64,000 bases of DNA from VRUE01 sp963704515 (GTDB lineage Bacteria; Actinomycetota; Thermoleophilia; Solirubrobacterales; 70-9): positions 2,666,001 through 2,730,000 of the forward strand of contig OY969913.1 in assembly GCA_963704515.1 (NCBI GenBank), in the 5' to 3' direction. The notes under the pieces were generated by a model that ran no database searches, was not told the origin of the DNA, and saw only the letters and a program-made list of their open reading frames with translations. Made by a program: the position numbers and the translations under genes. This document shows, in pieces, positions 47,229 to 56,237 of this stretch; within the stretch, counting starts at the first letter, position 1, and every line of letters starts with the position of its first letter.

Positions 47229-48337
47229 GCTTCCTCCTCCTCGCCGAGCGCCGCGGCGCGGCTCTCGGGCCGGTAGTAGAGCGGCACGCACCAGTGGTGC
47301 TCGGCCACCCAATCGGTGTTCGGCAGGTCGTCGGGGCGGCCCATGATCCGGTGGCAGGGCTGCTCGTAGACGCGGCCGGTGGACTTTTCGATCGGATCGA
47401 AGACGACGTACTTGTAGAGGCCCGAGGTCATCCCCTCGGGCAGCTCGAGCCGGGCCGGGTGCAACGGGTCGAGGTGCTCGCGCGCGTAGGCGTTCTTCCA
47501 GGCGACGATCTCCTCCATGCGGTCGGCCTGGACGAGGCCGAGCGCCGCGGTGAACTCGCTCATCCGGAAGTTGAGCCCGTCGACCTCGTGCTCGAACTTG
47601 CCGTAGTTGCGGAACTTGCGGGCGAACTCAATCAGATCCTCGTTGGCCGAGCCGAGCACGCCGCCCTCGCCGGTGGAGACCGTCTTGGTCGCGTAGAGCG
47701 AGTAGACGCCGGCGTCGCCGAATCCGCCCGGCCGGCGGTCGCTCCACTCGGCGCCATGGGCGTGGGCGCAGTCCTCGAGCAGGAAGATCCCCTCGTCGCG
47801 GCAGTACGCGGCGATCCGCTCGGAGTCGAAGGCGAGGTGGCCGCCGATGTGGACGAGAATCGCGGCGCGCGGCTTATGCGCCTCGGCCTTGCGCTCGAAG
47901 TCCTCGAAGGACATGCAGAGGTCGGTCCGGTTGCAGTCGACGAACTCGACCTCGGCGCCGGCGCCAACCGCGGCCAGTGGCGTCGCCATGAAGGTGTTGG
48001 ACGGGCAGAGCACGGTCTCGCCGCGCACCCCGGCGAACTCGAGCGCCGCCAGCGCGCCGCCGGCCCAGCTGGAGAGGCCGAGGCTCGGCAGCCCGTTCCA
48101 CTCCGCCCAGCGCGCCTCGAACGCCTCCAGCATGCGGCCCTCGGACCACTGCTCGGAGTCGAGCACCTCGGTCCAGAGCTCAAACAGCCTGGCGCGGTCG
48201 CGGTGGTCGAAACCGATCGCGAACTTGCTCGCGTCGATTCGGCTTGTCTCTGCAGGCCCTACGGTGGCTCCTTGAAGTGGCGAGGTGTGGCTGGAGTGCT
48301 TCCGCGGGACGATGGACAAGCGCAGGAAGCGTCGCAA
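47225..48337 (-). CDS. DegT/DnrJ/EryC1-family aminotransferase
   Basis: PLP-dependent aminotransferase making an amino sugar nucleotide. The conserved part begins near residue 32 (SRIDASKFAIGFDHRDRAR). It has LCPSNTFMATPLAAVGAGAEVEFVD, LLEDCAHAHGAEW (cofactor Asp/His), the PLP-lysine block YSLYATKTVSTGEGG and NFRMSEFTAALGLVQ. The start is unclear: the longest frame uses TTG 48337 and no good start lies nearer the conserved core. It precedes the epimerase-glycosyltransferase fusion. Confidence 0.85.
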   Translation of the reverse strand: MRRFLRLSIVPRKHSSHTSPLQGATVGPAETSRIDASKFAIGFDHRDRARLFELWTEVLDSEQWSEGRMLEAFEARWAEWNGLPSLGLSSWAGGALAALEFAGVRGETVLCPSNTFMATPLAAVGAGAEVEFVDCNRTDLCMSFEDFERKAEAHKPRAAILVHIGGHLAFDSERIAAYCRDEGIFLLEDCAHAHGAEWSDRRPGGFGDAGVYSLYATKTVSTGEGGVLGSANEDLIEFARKFRNYGKFEHEVDGLNFRMSEFTAALGLVQADRMEEIVAWKNAYAREHLDPLHPARLELPEGMTSGLYKYVVFDPIEKSTGRVYEQPCHRIMGRPDDLPNTDWVAEHHWCVPLYYRPESRAAALGEEEEA

Positions 48338-48362
48338 GGCTAGCAGCGAATCCGGACCCGAA

Positions 48363-49271
48363 TCAGTCCGAATCGCTTATGTGAGCGCTTTCTATTACCG
48401 CGCCAACCGCGCTCGAGCCGGCCAGCAGGACGGTGCCGGCGACCGCGACGGCCATCGAGGCGACGAGAACGGCACCGCCGAGCGGGGTGTCGCCCCACGA
48501 CTCGCCGAAGATCAGCGGCGCCAGCGCCACCGGCACCAGCACCTGCACCGCGAACATCGCCGGTGCCACGTGCGTCGCCGCACGCCGCTGCAGGGCGCTC
48601 ATCTCGCTGAGCAGGGCCAGCCCCTCGGAGAGCCCGGCGGTGGCCAGCCAGCCGACCGCGACGAGAAGCGTCCCGGCCGCCAGCTCATCGGTGAGCAGCT
48701 TGCTGGCGATCGCCGTCCACGCGTACCCGCAGCCGGCGCTGAGCACCATCAGCGTGCTGAGGCTCGCCCGTCCGACATTGACCCCACCCTGAGGTGGCGA
48801 ATGTCGGATGCGCGCGCGCAGCGCGTAGGGAGCGAGGAGGGGGATCGCGATCAGGGCCAGGGAGAGGGCGATGGCGCCGGTCCCGGCGTGCGCGGTGGTC
48901 CGCGCCGGGGCAGCCAGGGCCACGCCTGCGACCCCGGCGACGATCGCCGCGACGGCGGCGAACTCCCGCCGCCCGGGCCTCTCCCCCAGCCGCGTCACCC
49001 CCAGCCAGAGCAAGAGCACCAGGCCGCTGGCCAGGCAGGGCTGCACCACGGTCAGCGGCGCCAGCAGCAGCGCCGCGATCTCCAGCGGCCACCCCGCCAG
49101 CCCCAGCGCCGTAGCACCCAGCCAGCGCCGGTTTCGCACCAGCCGCCCCAGCAGGGAGGCCCGCAGGGCGTGCTCCCCCTCGACCTCGCGCGCCTCCAGC
49201 GCCTGCAGCGCGATCGAGGTGTTGTAGAGGACCGAGGCCCCGACCGCCGCGAGTATCCCGAGCGCCAGCAC
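48363..49271 (-). CDS. EamA/DMT-like membrane transporter
   Basis: 302 residues with nine to ten predicted membrane segments (ALGILAAVGASVLYNTSIALQAL, ATALGLAGWPLEIAALLLAP, AAVAAIVAGVAGVALAA and so on). The topology and a VVQPCLASGLVLLL helix resemble the DMT/NIPA-like superfamily. The substrate is unknown; export of a sugar or lipid intermediate is one option given its neighbours, but a small-molecule role is equally likely. It begins with GTG. Confidence 0.75.
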   Translation of the reverse strand: MLALGILAAVGASVLYNTSIALQALEAREVEGEHALRASLLGRLVRNRRWLGATALGLAGWPLEIAALLLAPLTVVQPCLASGLVLLLWLGVTRLGERPGRREFAAVAAIVAGVAGVALAAPARTTAHAGTGAIALSLALIAIPLLAPYALRARIRHSPPQGGVNVGRASLSTLMVLSAGCGYAWTAIASKLLTDELAAGTLLVAVGWLATAGLSEGLALLSEMSALQRRAATHVAPAMFAVQVLVPVALAPLIFGESWGDTPLGGAVLVASMAVAVAGTVLLAGSSAVGAVIESAHISDSD

Positions 49272-49299
49272 GGCGCGAGGTTAACCGCTGGGGACGAGC

Positions 49300-50817
49300 C
49301 TATTTCGCGCGGTGCTTCCGCTTGCGGGCCTTGGCGGGGACCAGTCTCGACCTCAACGTCAGCACCCTCTTGCCGAGCGAGTCGACGACCTGGACCCTGA
49401 CAAGCAGCCTGCCCTTGCCCGCCTTTTCCAGTGCCTTGAGGCAATTGCCGAAGACCTTGATCCCGACCCTGGCGGTCTTCCCCGGGGCAAGCTTCCTCGC
49501 CAACCGCGTCCTCACCTGGCGACAGGAGCGCTTGCCCAGCTTCAACCGCGCCGAGAGCACCTTGAGCCTGCACGGCGTGCCACCGCAGACGATCGCCCCG
49601 ATCGAGGCCCGACCTTTCCTGTTGAGCCTCACCTTGCCTTTCCTCACCCGCGCCTTGGCGCCCACCGGGGGCGGTGGCGGCGGGGACGCCGGCTGCCAGG
49701 TCGGCGCGAATCCGTCGGCAACGATCCGGGTGAAGCCGGACCCGTCGAGGCCGACCGTGAAGAGGCCCGATTCGTCCTGGCCCCCGGAGCCGTAGACGCC
49801 CCGCCGGAAGACGATCCGCGAGCCGTCGGGCGAGAAGGCCGGCGAGTTCACGTACCCACCCCGCCCATTGGACGGAGGCGGGATCGGGATGAGCTGCACG
49901 GGTCCGCCGCCAACCCCGACCACGCCGATGTCTTCGTACCCGTGACTGAAGGCAATCCGCGAGGCGTCGGGCGAGAAGTCCGGCGCGCGATCGCTGCGCC
50001 CGTTCGTCACCTGCCGCGGTGCGCCTCCCGGCGAGTCGATTACGAAGATCGACGAGTTGCCTTTGCTGCTGCGCGCGAAGGCGATCGTGCCGCCGGCGGA
50101 GTAGGCCGGCTTGGTGTCCCCGCGTTCGCCCTGCAGCGCGGTCAGCGCTTCGATCCGGGCACCCGTTTGGGAGTCGAGCGCGAGCAGGTGCGACCCGCAG
50201 GCAGCGCAGTCGTCTTCGTAGTTGAAGTAGGAATTGGGATTGGGCCAGTAGATACACGTCTGCGCGTTGACCGCTTCGACCGCGCAGATGCTCTTGTCGG
50301 TTCGCTTGCCGCTCGCTTCGGCGACGACGAGCTGCGAGCCGTCGGGCGAGAACGACGGATGGTCGAATCTCTGCCATTCGCTGACGAACGACTGGATCCT
50401 GACGATCGGGATGGTTTTGCCCGAGTGAGGGTCGAGGTAGTTTTTCTTCCATTCGGTCGACGATTCCTGCTGACTGCTTCCGGTCAGCAACTGGACGAGG
50501 CCCGAGCCGGTCGCGCTCATAACGGCGATGCCACCTTCCCTGTCGAAGGCGATCCGGGTGCCGTCGGGGGAATACGAAGGCGCCGCCACGCCCGCGCCGT
50601 CGCTGAGCAGCGCCGCGGAGCCGCCATCGGCATTGACGCTCCAGATCGCCGCGCTCGAGTACGAATAGGAGTCGCCCGAGGAGTAGGCGATCCTGCCGTT
50701 CAGGCCGGGAAAGGTGGCATCGCTCGAACGGCTCCCCGAGACGGTCAGGGCGGTGAAGCCGGTGAGCGCCGCGACAAGGGCGATCGCGGCGAGTCTTACG
50801 GGTACCCGACGAGTCAT
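49300..50817 (-). CDS. Secreted TolB/PD40-type beta-propeller protein
   Basis: 505 residues with an N-terminal signal peptide (MTRRVPVRLAAIALVAALTG onward). At least four PD40 repeats are visible: SYSPDGTRIAFDREGG, FSPDGSQLVVAEA, FSPDASRIAFSHG and FSPDGSRIVFRRG, the TolB-like propeller unit. The C-terminus (about 395-505) is basic with a CGGTPCRLK motif and a separate beta-rich domain. Function unknown, probably extracellular binding. It is divergent from the membrane protein gene 29 bp away. Confidence 0.83.
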   Translation of the reverse strand: MTRRVPVRLAAIALVAALTGFTALTVSGSRSSDATFPGLNGRIAYSSGDSYSYSSAAIWSVNADGGSAALLSDGAGVAAPSYSPDGTRIAFDREGGIAVMSATGSGLVQLLTGSSQQESSTEWKKNYLDPHSGKTIPIVRIQSFVSEWQRFDHPSFSPDGSQLVVAEASGKRTDKSICAVEAVNAQTCIYWPNPNSYFNYEDDCAACGSHLLALDSQTGARIEALTALQGERGDTKPAYSAGGTIAFARSSKGNSSIFVIDSPGGAPRQVTNGRSDRAPDFSPDASRIAFSHGYEDIGVVGVGGGPVQLIPIPPPSNGRGGYVNSPAFSPDGSRIVFRRGVYGSGGQDESGLFTVGLDGSGFTRIVADGFAPTWQPASPPPPPPVGAKARVRKGKVRLNRKGRASIGAIVCGGTPCRLKVLSARLKLGKRSCRQVRTRLARKLAPGKTARVGIKVFGNCLKALEKAGKGRLLVRVQVVDSLGKRVLTLRSRLVPAKARKRKHRAK

Positions 50818-50846
50818 GGGCGGTGGCTTATATCAATCGCACTCAC

Positions 50847-52997
50847 ATGAACGCTTTCGACTACCTGACCGGGGCCGCCCTGCTGGCGCTCGTCCTCGCC
50901 GGCTTCGGCAGCACCGCGCGCTCCCTGAGGCTCTGGCTCGTGCCGAGCTGGTCGCGCGCACCGGCTGTGCTTGCGACGCTGGTCCTGGGCATCTCGGTGG
51001 CGACCGTCACCGGCGAGGCGCTCGGCCTGGTTGGCCTGCTCGACGCTCCCGCGCTGGTGTTGGCCGCGGTGCTCCCCGCGATCGTCCTGCGACGGCGGCG
51101 CCTCAGCGGGCTTCCCGGGGGCGCGCTCCGCGCGGTGTCCGAGGTGCGCTTCGGCGTCTCACTCGCCGTCAGCGTGGCCCTGCTCTGCGCGGCCCACTGG
51201 GCCGGACCGGTGCTGCACAGCTTCGACCTCGGCATCTACCGGCAGGACAGCACCTGGTACCACCTGCCCTTCGCCGCCTGGTTCGCGCAGACCGGCTCGG
51301 TGACCGGGCTGCTCCACACCGACCCGCTGAAGCTCGCGGTCTGGTTCTACCCGCTCAACTCCGAGCTCCTGCACGCGCTCGGCATGGTCGTCTTCGGCAA
51401 CGACCTGCTCTCGCCGCTGCTCAACTTCTGCTGGCTCGGGGTCGCCCTGCTCGCCGCCTGGTGCGTCGGACGCCCGTTCGGACTGGCGGCGGTGACGCTG
51501 CTCGGCGCGGCCCTGGTGCTCGACTCCGACATGATGCTCGTGCAGGCCGGCAACGCGCCCAGCGACGTGGTTGCCCTCGCCTGCCTGCTGGCAAGCGTCG
51601 CCCTGCTCCTGAACGGCGCCCAGACCGCGGGGGCCGCGCGATCCGGAGGCGGTGGCCTGCGAATCGACCCCGGCCCGCTGGCGATCGCGGCGCTCGCCGC
51701 CGGCCTGGCGATCGGCGCCAAGGTCACGATGCTCGCACCGGTCGTTGTGCTGACCGTCGGGCTCGCGATCGCCTCCGGCCGGCGCCGCGCCGCAAGGCAA
51801 ACGGCGATCTGGACCGTCGGAGTGGCCGTGAGCGGCGGGTTCTGGTACCTGCGCAACCTCGTCGAGGCCGGCAACCCTCTGCCGTGGATAACGGTCGGCC
51901 CACTGTCGGGACCGAGCCAGGAACCGCTCTACCCGCGCCCCGCGCACTCGATCTGGGAGTACCTGGCCGATCGGCACGTCTGGTCGCACTACTTCCTGCC
52001 CGGCTTCGCCGAAACCCTCGGCCCGCTCTGGTTCGCCGTCCTCTTCGCCGCCCTCGCGGGACTCGTTCTCGGGCTGCGGCCCCGGCACGGCCCGCTGATC
52101 CGGATGGTCGCCCTGGCCGGCCTGGCGATCCTGGTTGCGCACGTCTTCAATCCGATCTCCGCCTCGGGGCCCATGGGCGGTCCGTACGGTTTCGCATCGA
52201 ACCTGCGCTACGCCGCGCCGGGGCTCGCGATCGGCCTCGTGCTCCTGCCGCTCTGCGAGACGCGCTGGATGTCGCGGCGGGTCATCCTCCCCGCGTATGG
52301 GGGGCTCCTCCTCGTCGGAGCGCTGGCCTCGAGCGAATGGGTCCAGCCGCACCTGGCCGCGGCGATCGCCCTCGCCGCGGTCGCCGTCCTCGTCCCCTCC
52401 TGGCTGCTGCTGCGCCGTCCGGTGGCGCGCGCGCAGGCGATCGTCCTCACCGGTCTCACCGCGGTCGCGCTCGTCGCCGGATACGCCGTTCAGCGCCACT
52501 ACTTCGACGGCCGCTACCTGGCCAACGCGGCGCCGCCGCTCGACAACCCCGGCTTCCGCGCCACGCCCCAGTGGGGATTGATCCAGACCTGGGCACGCGA
52601 GCAGCACGGGATGAAGATCGGGATCGTCGGCACGCCCGCCGCCTACGGCCAGTACATCTTCTACGGCGCCGACCTCTCCAACGAAGTCCGCTACCTGGGC
52701 GAACCGGGGCCTCGGGGAGCCTTGACGACGATCGAGAGCTGCCGCCGCTGGCGCCTGCGGGTCGACGCCGGAAAATTCGATGCGGTTGTGATCACGCCAG
52801 ACGATCCCGGCTCACCGGCGCCGCCCCCGCAGATCGCCTGGACCGAATCGCGCGACGCGACGGTTCCCGCTCTGAGGGCCCTGCCGGCCGCCGTCTTCCT
52901 GCTTCGCGGACCGCTCGACCCGCGTCGGTGCGGGCCGCTCGAAGCTCGCGCAAGCAAACCCGGAGCCGGGTTCTCGCTCCCTCGCCCGCCGTATTGA
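50847..52997 (+). CDS. Large polytopic membrane protein, glycosyltransferase-like (GT-C type)
   Basis: 716 residues from ATG 50847 with about a dozen membrane segments in the first 570 residues and a soluble C-terminal part (about 580-716: GMKIGIVGTPAAYGQYIFYGAD...). The loop after the first segments, DLGIYRQDSTWYHLPFA, has an Asp in the region where GT-C enzymes keep a catalytic acid. This arrangement suits transfer of a lipid-linked sugar at the outer membrane face, but no family was identified. An earlier in-frame ATG (50823) would add eight residues. Confidence 0.6.
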   Translation: MNAFDYLTGAALLALVLAGFGSTARSLRLWLVPSWSRAPAVLATLVLGISVATVTGEALGLVGLLDAPALVLAAVLPAIVLRRRRLSGLPGGALRAVSEVRFGVSLAVSVALLCAAHWAGPVLHSFDLGIYRQDSTWYHLPFAAWFAQTGSVTGLLHTDPLKLAVWFYPLNSELLHALGMVVFGNDLLSPLLNFCWLGVALLAAWCVGRPFGLAAVTLLGAALVLDSDMMLVQAGNAPSDVVALACLLASVALLLNGAQTAGAARSGGGGLRIDPGPLAIAALAAGLAIGAKVTMLAPVVVLTVGLAIASGRRRAARQTAIWTVGVAVSGGFWYLRNLVEAGNPLPWITVGPLSGPSQEPLYPRPAHSIWEYLADRHVWSHYFLPGFAETLGPLWFAVLFAALAGLVLGLRPRHGPLIRMVALAGLAILVAHVFNPISASGPMGGPYGFASNLRYAAPGLAIGLVLLPLCETRWMSRRVILPAYGGLLLVGALASSEWVQPHLAAAIALAAVAVLVPSWLLLRRPVARAQAIVLTGLTAVALVAGYAVQRHYFDGRYLANAAPPLDNPGFRATPQWGLIQTWAREQHGMKIGIVGTPAAYGQYIFYGADLSNEVRYLGEPGPRGALTTIESCRRWRLRVDAGKFDAVVITPDDPGSPAPPPQIAWTESRDATVPALRALPAAVFLLRGPLDPRRCGPLEARASKPGAGFSLPRPPY

Positions 52998-53024
52998 GAA
53001 AATTACTGTAAGTATTAGATCTCG

Positions 53025-53525
53025 ATGATTCGCTCAGCCGCAACCTCCGTGGCCCTGCTGCTCGTCGCCGCCGTGGCCATCACGGGATGCGGCGGCAGCT
53101 CACCGGCGGACCCGACGGCCTACAAGGTCGAAGCCTTCAGCGACTGGCCCCAGACGGAGAAGCACAAGCAGGTCGAAGGCTATGTCGAGAATGCTTGGCG
53201 CGACCCGGCGTACACCTACGTCATCTTCACGGTCGACTCGCGCGCAGCCGGCGAAACCGCTTCGCCGCTGCAGAACGCGCAGCTTGCGCGCGTGCAGACG
53301 ACCAAGCTCCACGGCTACAAAGAACGCGGGATGCGGTGGATCACGCTGGGCGGCAAACCGGCCGTCCGCTGGTCCTTTGACATGGGCGAACAGGCCAACA
53401 TCCGCTGGTTCTTCGAAGAATGCGGCATCAGCTTCGTCGTCCGTGGCACGACCGGCCTCTACGGCTTCACGTCGCTCTCCGGTGACATGCGCGAAATGGC
53501 CGCGACGATTAAGGCCGACTGCTAG
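53025..53525 (+). CDS. Putative lipoprotein
   Basis: 166 residues with a classic lipobox: hydrophobic signal (SVALLLVAAVAI) and ITGCGG with Cys22 for lipid attachment. The mature part is alpha/beta-like (YVIFTVDSR, WITLGGKPAVRWSFDM, GISFVVRGTTGLYG) and ends with a C-terminal Cys. I recognise no family. The 27-nt leader contains an AT-rich stretch (52993-53020) that could be a promoter, but no well-spaced boxes. Confidence 0.65.
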   Translation: MIRSAATSVALLLVAAVAITGCGGSSPADPTAYKVEAFSDWPQTEKHKQVEGYVENAWRDPAYTYVIFTVDSRAAGETASPLQNAQLARVQTTKLHGYKERGMRWITLGGKPAVRWSFDMGEQANIRWFFEECGISFVVRGTTGLYGFTSLSGDMREMAATIKADC

Positions 53526-53548
53526 CGGTCGCCAGGAGGCGCCTCCGC

Positions 53549-55255
53549 TCAGGTCTCCTGGTACAACGGCCCGTCGCCACCCTCGGGCAGCGTCAGGCGC
53601 CCGCCCTTGGCGGTGATCGCCCCGCACTGCACGCAGTTGGAGGCGGTGACGTGCACGTCCACCTCGGTGGCGCCGTTCTCGAGCTGCTCGTCGGGGATCT
53701 CGTAGACCTGGGCAGGGCACATCGAGACCCAGGTCTGGGCCACCTCGCGCGGCACCCTGGTCTGGATGCGGACGTGGTTGGGCGCGTCGTCGCGGGTCGC
53801 GTTGCCGGAGAGGAAGACCGAGTCGAGCTTGGCGAAGGTCAGCTCGTTGTCGGGCTTCGGGTACTTCTCGGCGGCGTTGCCGATCTCGACCGGCACCTCG
53901 GCGTTGTCCTCGACCTTCCAGTGGCCGCCCGGGAAGGCGCCTTTTGTGGCGACCATCGCCGAGCCCATCATGCCGCCGAAGATCAGGCCGCGAGTCAGCG
54001 GCTGCTTCATGTTGCGCGAGCGGTAGAGGTCCTTCTCGATCGCCGAGTCGCGCACCCTCTTGTCGTAGCTCTCGAAGTTGACCGAGTCGATGTCGGCCTT
54101 CAGCGACTCGACGATCGCTTCGGCCGCGTACATGCCGGCGTGCATCGCGTAGTGGACGCCCGCCAGTTCGGCGATGTTGACCATCCCGGCGGCGTCGCCG
54201 GCGACCAGCATCCCCGGCACCGAGAAGCGCTTCGGCAGCGCCCAGTAGCCGCCCGAGGGGATCGTCTTCGCGCCCCAGCCGACCCGCTTGCCGCCCTCGA
54301 GGATCTTCTTCACGAAGGGGTGGGTCTTGAACAGCTGGAATGCGTCGTGGACGCTGAAGGTGGCATCGGTGGTGTCGAGCCCGACGACCAGGCCGAGGCC
54401 GACCTTGTCCTCGCCCATCGGGTAGATGAAGCTGCCGCCGGCCTCCTTGTAGCGCGGGCTCCAGCGCAGCGGCCAGCCGAGCGTGTGGATCACCCGGTCG
54501 AGCGGCTTCGGCACCTCCCAGATCTCCTTCACCCCAAGCTCCCAGGCCTGCGGGTCGGAGCCGTGCATGTCGAAGTAGTCGTAGGCGGCGTAGGTGAGGT
54601 GGCCGATCGTGCCCTCGGCAAGCACCGTCGCCTTGGCCACCACGTCGGAGCCCGGCTCGAAGTTGCCCAGCTCCTCGCCGTCTTTGCCGCGACCGCGGTC
54701 GCCCGAGCGCACGCCCCGCACGATCCGGTCCTCGACCAGCAGCTTGGTCGCGGCGGTCTCGGAGAGGATGTAGACGCCCGCCTCTTCGGCCTTCTCGGCG
54801 AGGAAGCGGCCGAGCTTGGAGACCGAGAGCGTGTAGTAGCCCTCCTTGCGGAAGTTGGGCGGCGGCGGCTTCAGCGGGACGGCGGCCTTCGAGGTGAGGA
54901 AGTAGGTCGCGTCCTTGGTCACCTCCTGGTAGACCGGCGGCCAGTCCGCCGGGTCCATGTCCGGGAACAGCTCGCGCAGCGCCGAGGGGTTGACGTTGGC
55001 GCCCGAGAGCAGGTGGGCGCCGGGCACCTTGCCCTTCTCGATCACCGCGACCGGGACTTCGCCGAGCTTCTCGGTCAGCTCGGGCTCGCCCTCCAACAGC
55101 TGCATCAGCTTGTTGGCGCAAGCTAGTCCGGCGGGCCCGCCGCCGACGATCGCGATGCCGACCTCGATCCGCTCGTCGACCGGGTCGGTCGGCGGGCCGA
55201 TCGCCTCGGCCGCGTCGAACGGCGGCGGGAACTCGCCCGGTGCTACGGCCGGCAT
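53549..55255 (-). CDS. Electron transfer flavoprotein-ubiquinone oxidoreductase with only three cluster cysteines
   Basis: Passes electrons from ETF to the quinone pool. 568 residues with FAD-binding IAIVGGGPAGLACANKL (about 33-49), membrane-contact region and VAGDAAGMVNIAELAGVHYAMHAG. The C-terminal [Fe-S] domain normally uses four Cys; here C513 (MCPAQVYEI), C541 and C544 (NCVQC) are present, but the fourth position (547) is Ile, in NCVQCGAI instead of NCxHCxxC. Cluster type may be [3Fe-4S] or use another ligand. It is downstream of etfA in an etfBA-ETF-QO run and is complete in length. Confidence 0.88.
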   Translation of the reverse strand: MPAVAPGEFPPPFDAAEAIGPPTDPVDERIEVGIAIVGGGPAGLACANKLMQLLEGEPELTEKLGEVPVAVIEKGKVPGAHLLSGANVNPSALRELFPDMDPADWPPVYQEVTKDATYFLTSKAAVPLKPPPPNFRKEGYYTLSVSKLGRFLAEKAEEAGVYILSETAATKLLVEDRIVRGVRSGDRGRGKDGEELGNFEPGSDVVAKATVLAEGTIGHLTYAAYDYFDMHGSDPQAWELGVKEIWEVPKPLDRVIHTLGWPLRWSPRYKEAGGSFIYPMGEDKVGLGLVVGLDTTDATFSVHDAFQLFKTHPFVKKILEGGKRVGWGAKTIPSGGYWALPKRFSVPGMLVAGDAAGMVNIAELAGVHYAMHAGMYAAEAIVESLKADIDSVNFESYDKRVRDSAIEKDLYRSRNMKQPLTRGLIFGGMMGSAMVATKGAFPGGHWKVEDNAEVPVEIGNAAEKYPKPDNELTFAKLDSVFLSGNATRDDAPNHVRIQTRVPREVAQTWVSMCPAQVYEIPDEQLENGATEVDVHVTASNCVQCGAITAKGGRLTLPEGGDGPLYQET

Positions 55256-55265
55256 CGCGTACTCC

Positions 55266-56237
55266 CTAGCCCTTCTTCGCCTTGATCGCCTCGGTCAGCT
55301 TGGGGACGATCTTGTGCAGGTCGCCCACCACGCCGAGGTCCGAGAACTCGAAGATCGGCGCGTTCTGGTCCTTGTTGATCGCGAGGATGTTCTCCGAGCT
55401 CTGCATCCCGACCTTGTGCTGGATCGCGCCGGAGATGCCGGCGGCCAGGTAGAGCTTCGGCGCGACCGTCTTGCCGGTCTGGCCGATCTGGGCCGCGTAG
55501 GGGTACCAACCGGCGTCGACCACGGCGCGGGTGGCGGCAACAGCCCCGCCCATCGCCTCGGCCAGTTCCTCGCACTGCTTGAACCCCTCGGCAGCACCGA
55601 GGCCGCGACCGCCGCCGACGAGGATCTCGGCGTCCTCGATGTTGACGTCGGCGCCGCGCTGTTCGCCGCGCGTGACCATCTTCGCCTTGGTCGACCAGGG
55701 CGAGAGCTCGACCTGGACGTCGATGACCTCAGCCGTGCCGCCGCTCTCATTGGCGTCGAACGCGTTGAGGCGGCCGATGATGATGCCGGGCTCCGAGACG
55801 TAGCCGACGTCGGCGATCTGGGAGTCCTGCAGGATCGGGCGCTCGGCGACGAGCTTGCCGTCCTGCACCTTCACCTCGGTGACCTCCATCGTCACGCCGG
55901 CGCCCAGGCGGGCGGTGAGGCCGGCGCCGATCTCGAAGCCGAGCAGGCCGCCGCCGAAGAGCGCATAGCTGAAGCCCTCGTCGCCGATCACCTTGGCCAT
56001 CGCGTCGACGATCGGCTGGGCCAGGCCCTCGGGCACGTCCTTGGCCCGGTAGACCTTGGTCGCGCCCCAGTTGCCGAGCGCGGCGCAGGCGTCGTCGGCG
56101 ATCTCGCCGACGACCATCACGCCGGCGTCGCCGCCGATCTGGCCGGCCAGCTTGGCCGCCTCGGAGATCGCCCCGAGCGAGTTCTTGTTGAAGTTGCCCT
56201 CGTCGTCGTGAAGGGCGTAGGTCAGGATGCCTGCCAT
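55266..56237 (-). CDS. etfA: Electron transfer flavoprotein alpha subunit
   Basis: FAD-binding half of ETF, 323 residues. The C-terminal FAD domain has GGGRGLGAAEGFKQ, DAGWYPYAAQIGQTGKTVAPK, LYLAAGISGAIQHKVGM and INKDQNAPIFE. It accepts electrons from acyl-CoA dehydrogenases and passes them to ETF-QO. The ATG directly follows the etfB stop (TAGATG). Confidence 0.96.
   Translation of the reverse strand: MAGILTYALHDDEGNFNKNSLGAISEAAKLAGQIGGDAGVMVVGEIADDACAALGNWGATKVYRAKDVPEGLAQPIVDAMAKVIGDEGFSYALFGGGLLGFEIGAGLTARLGAGVTMEVTEVKVQDGKLVAERPILQDSQIADVGYVSEPGIIIGRLNAFDANESGGTAEVIDVQVELSPWSTKAKMVTRGEQRGADVNIEDAEILVGGGRGLGAAEGFKQCEELAEAMGGAVAATRAVVDAGWYPYAAQIGQTGKTVAPKLYLAAGISGAIQHKVGMQSSENILAINKDQNAPIFEFSDLGVVGDLHKIVPKLTEAIKAKKG

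Noticed and set aside
52993..53020. Promoter for the lipoprotein gene
   Set aside because: TTGAGA and TATTAG-like boxes are present but at unsuitable spacing.
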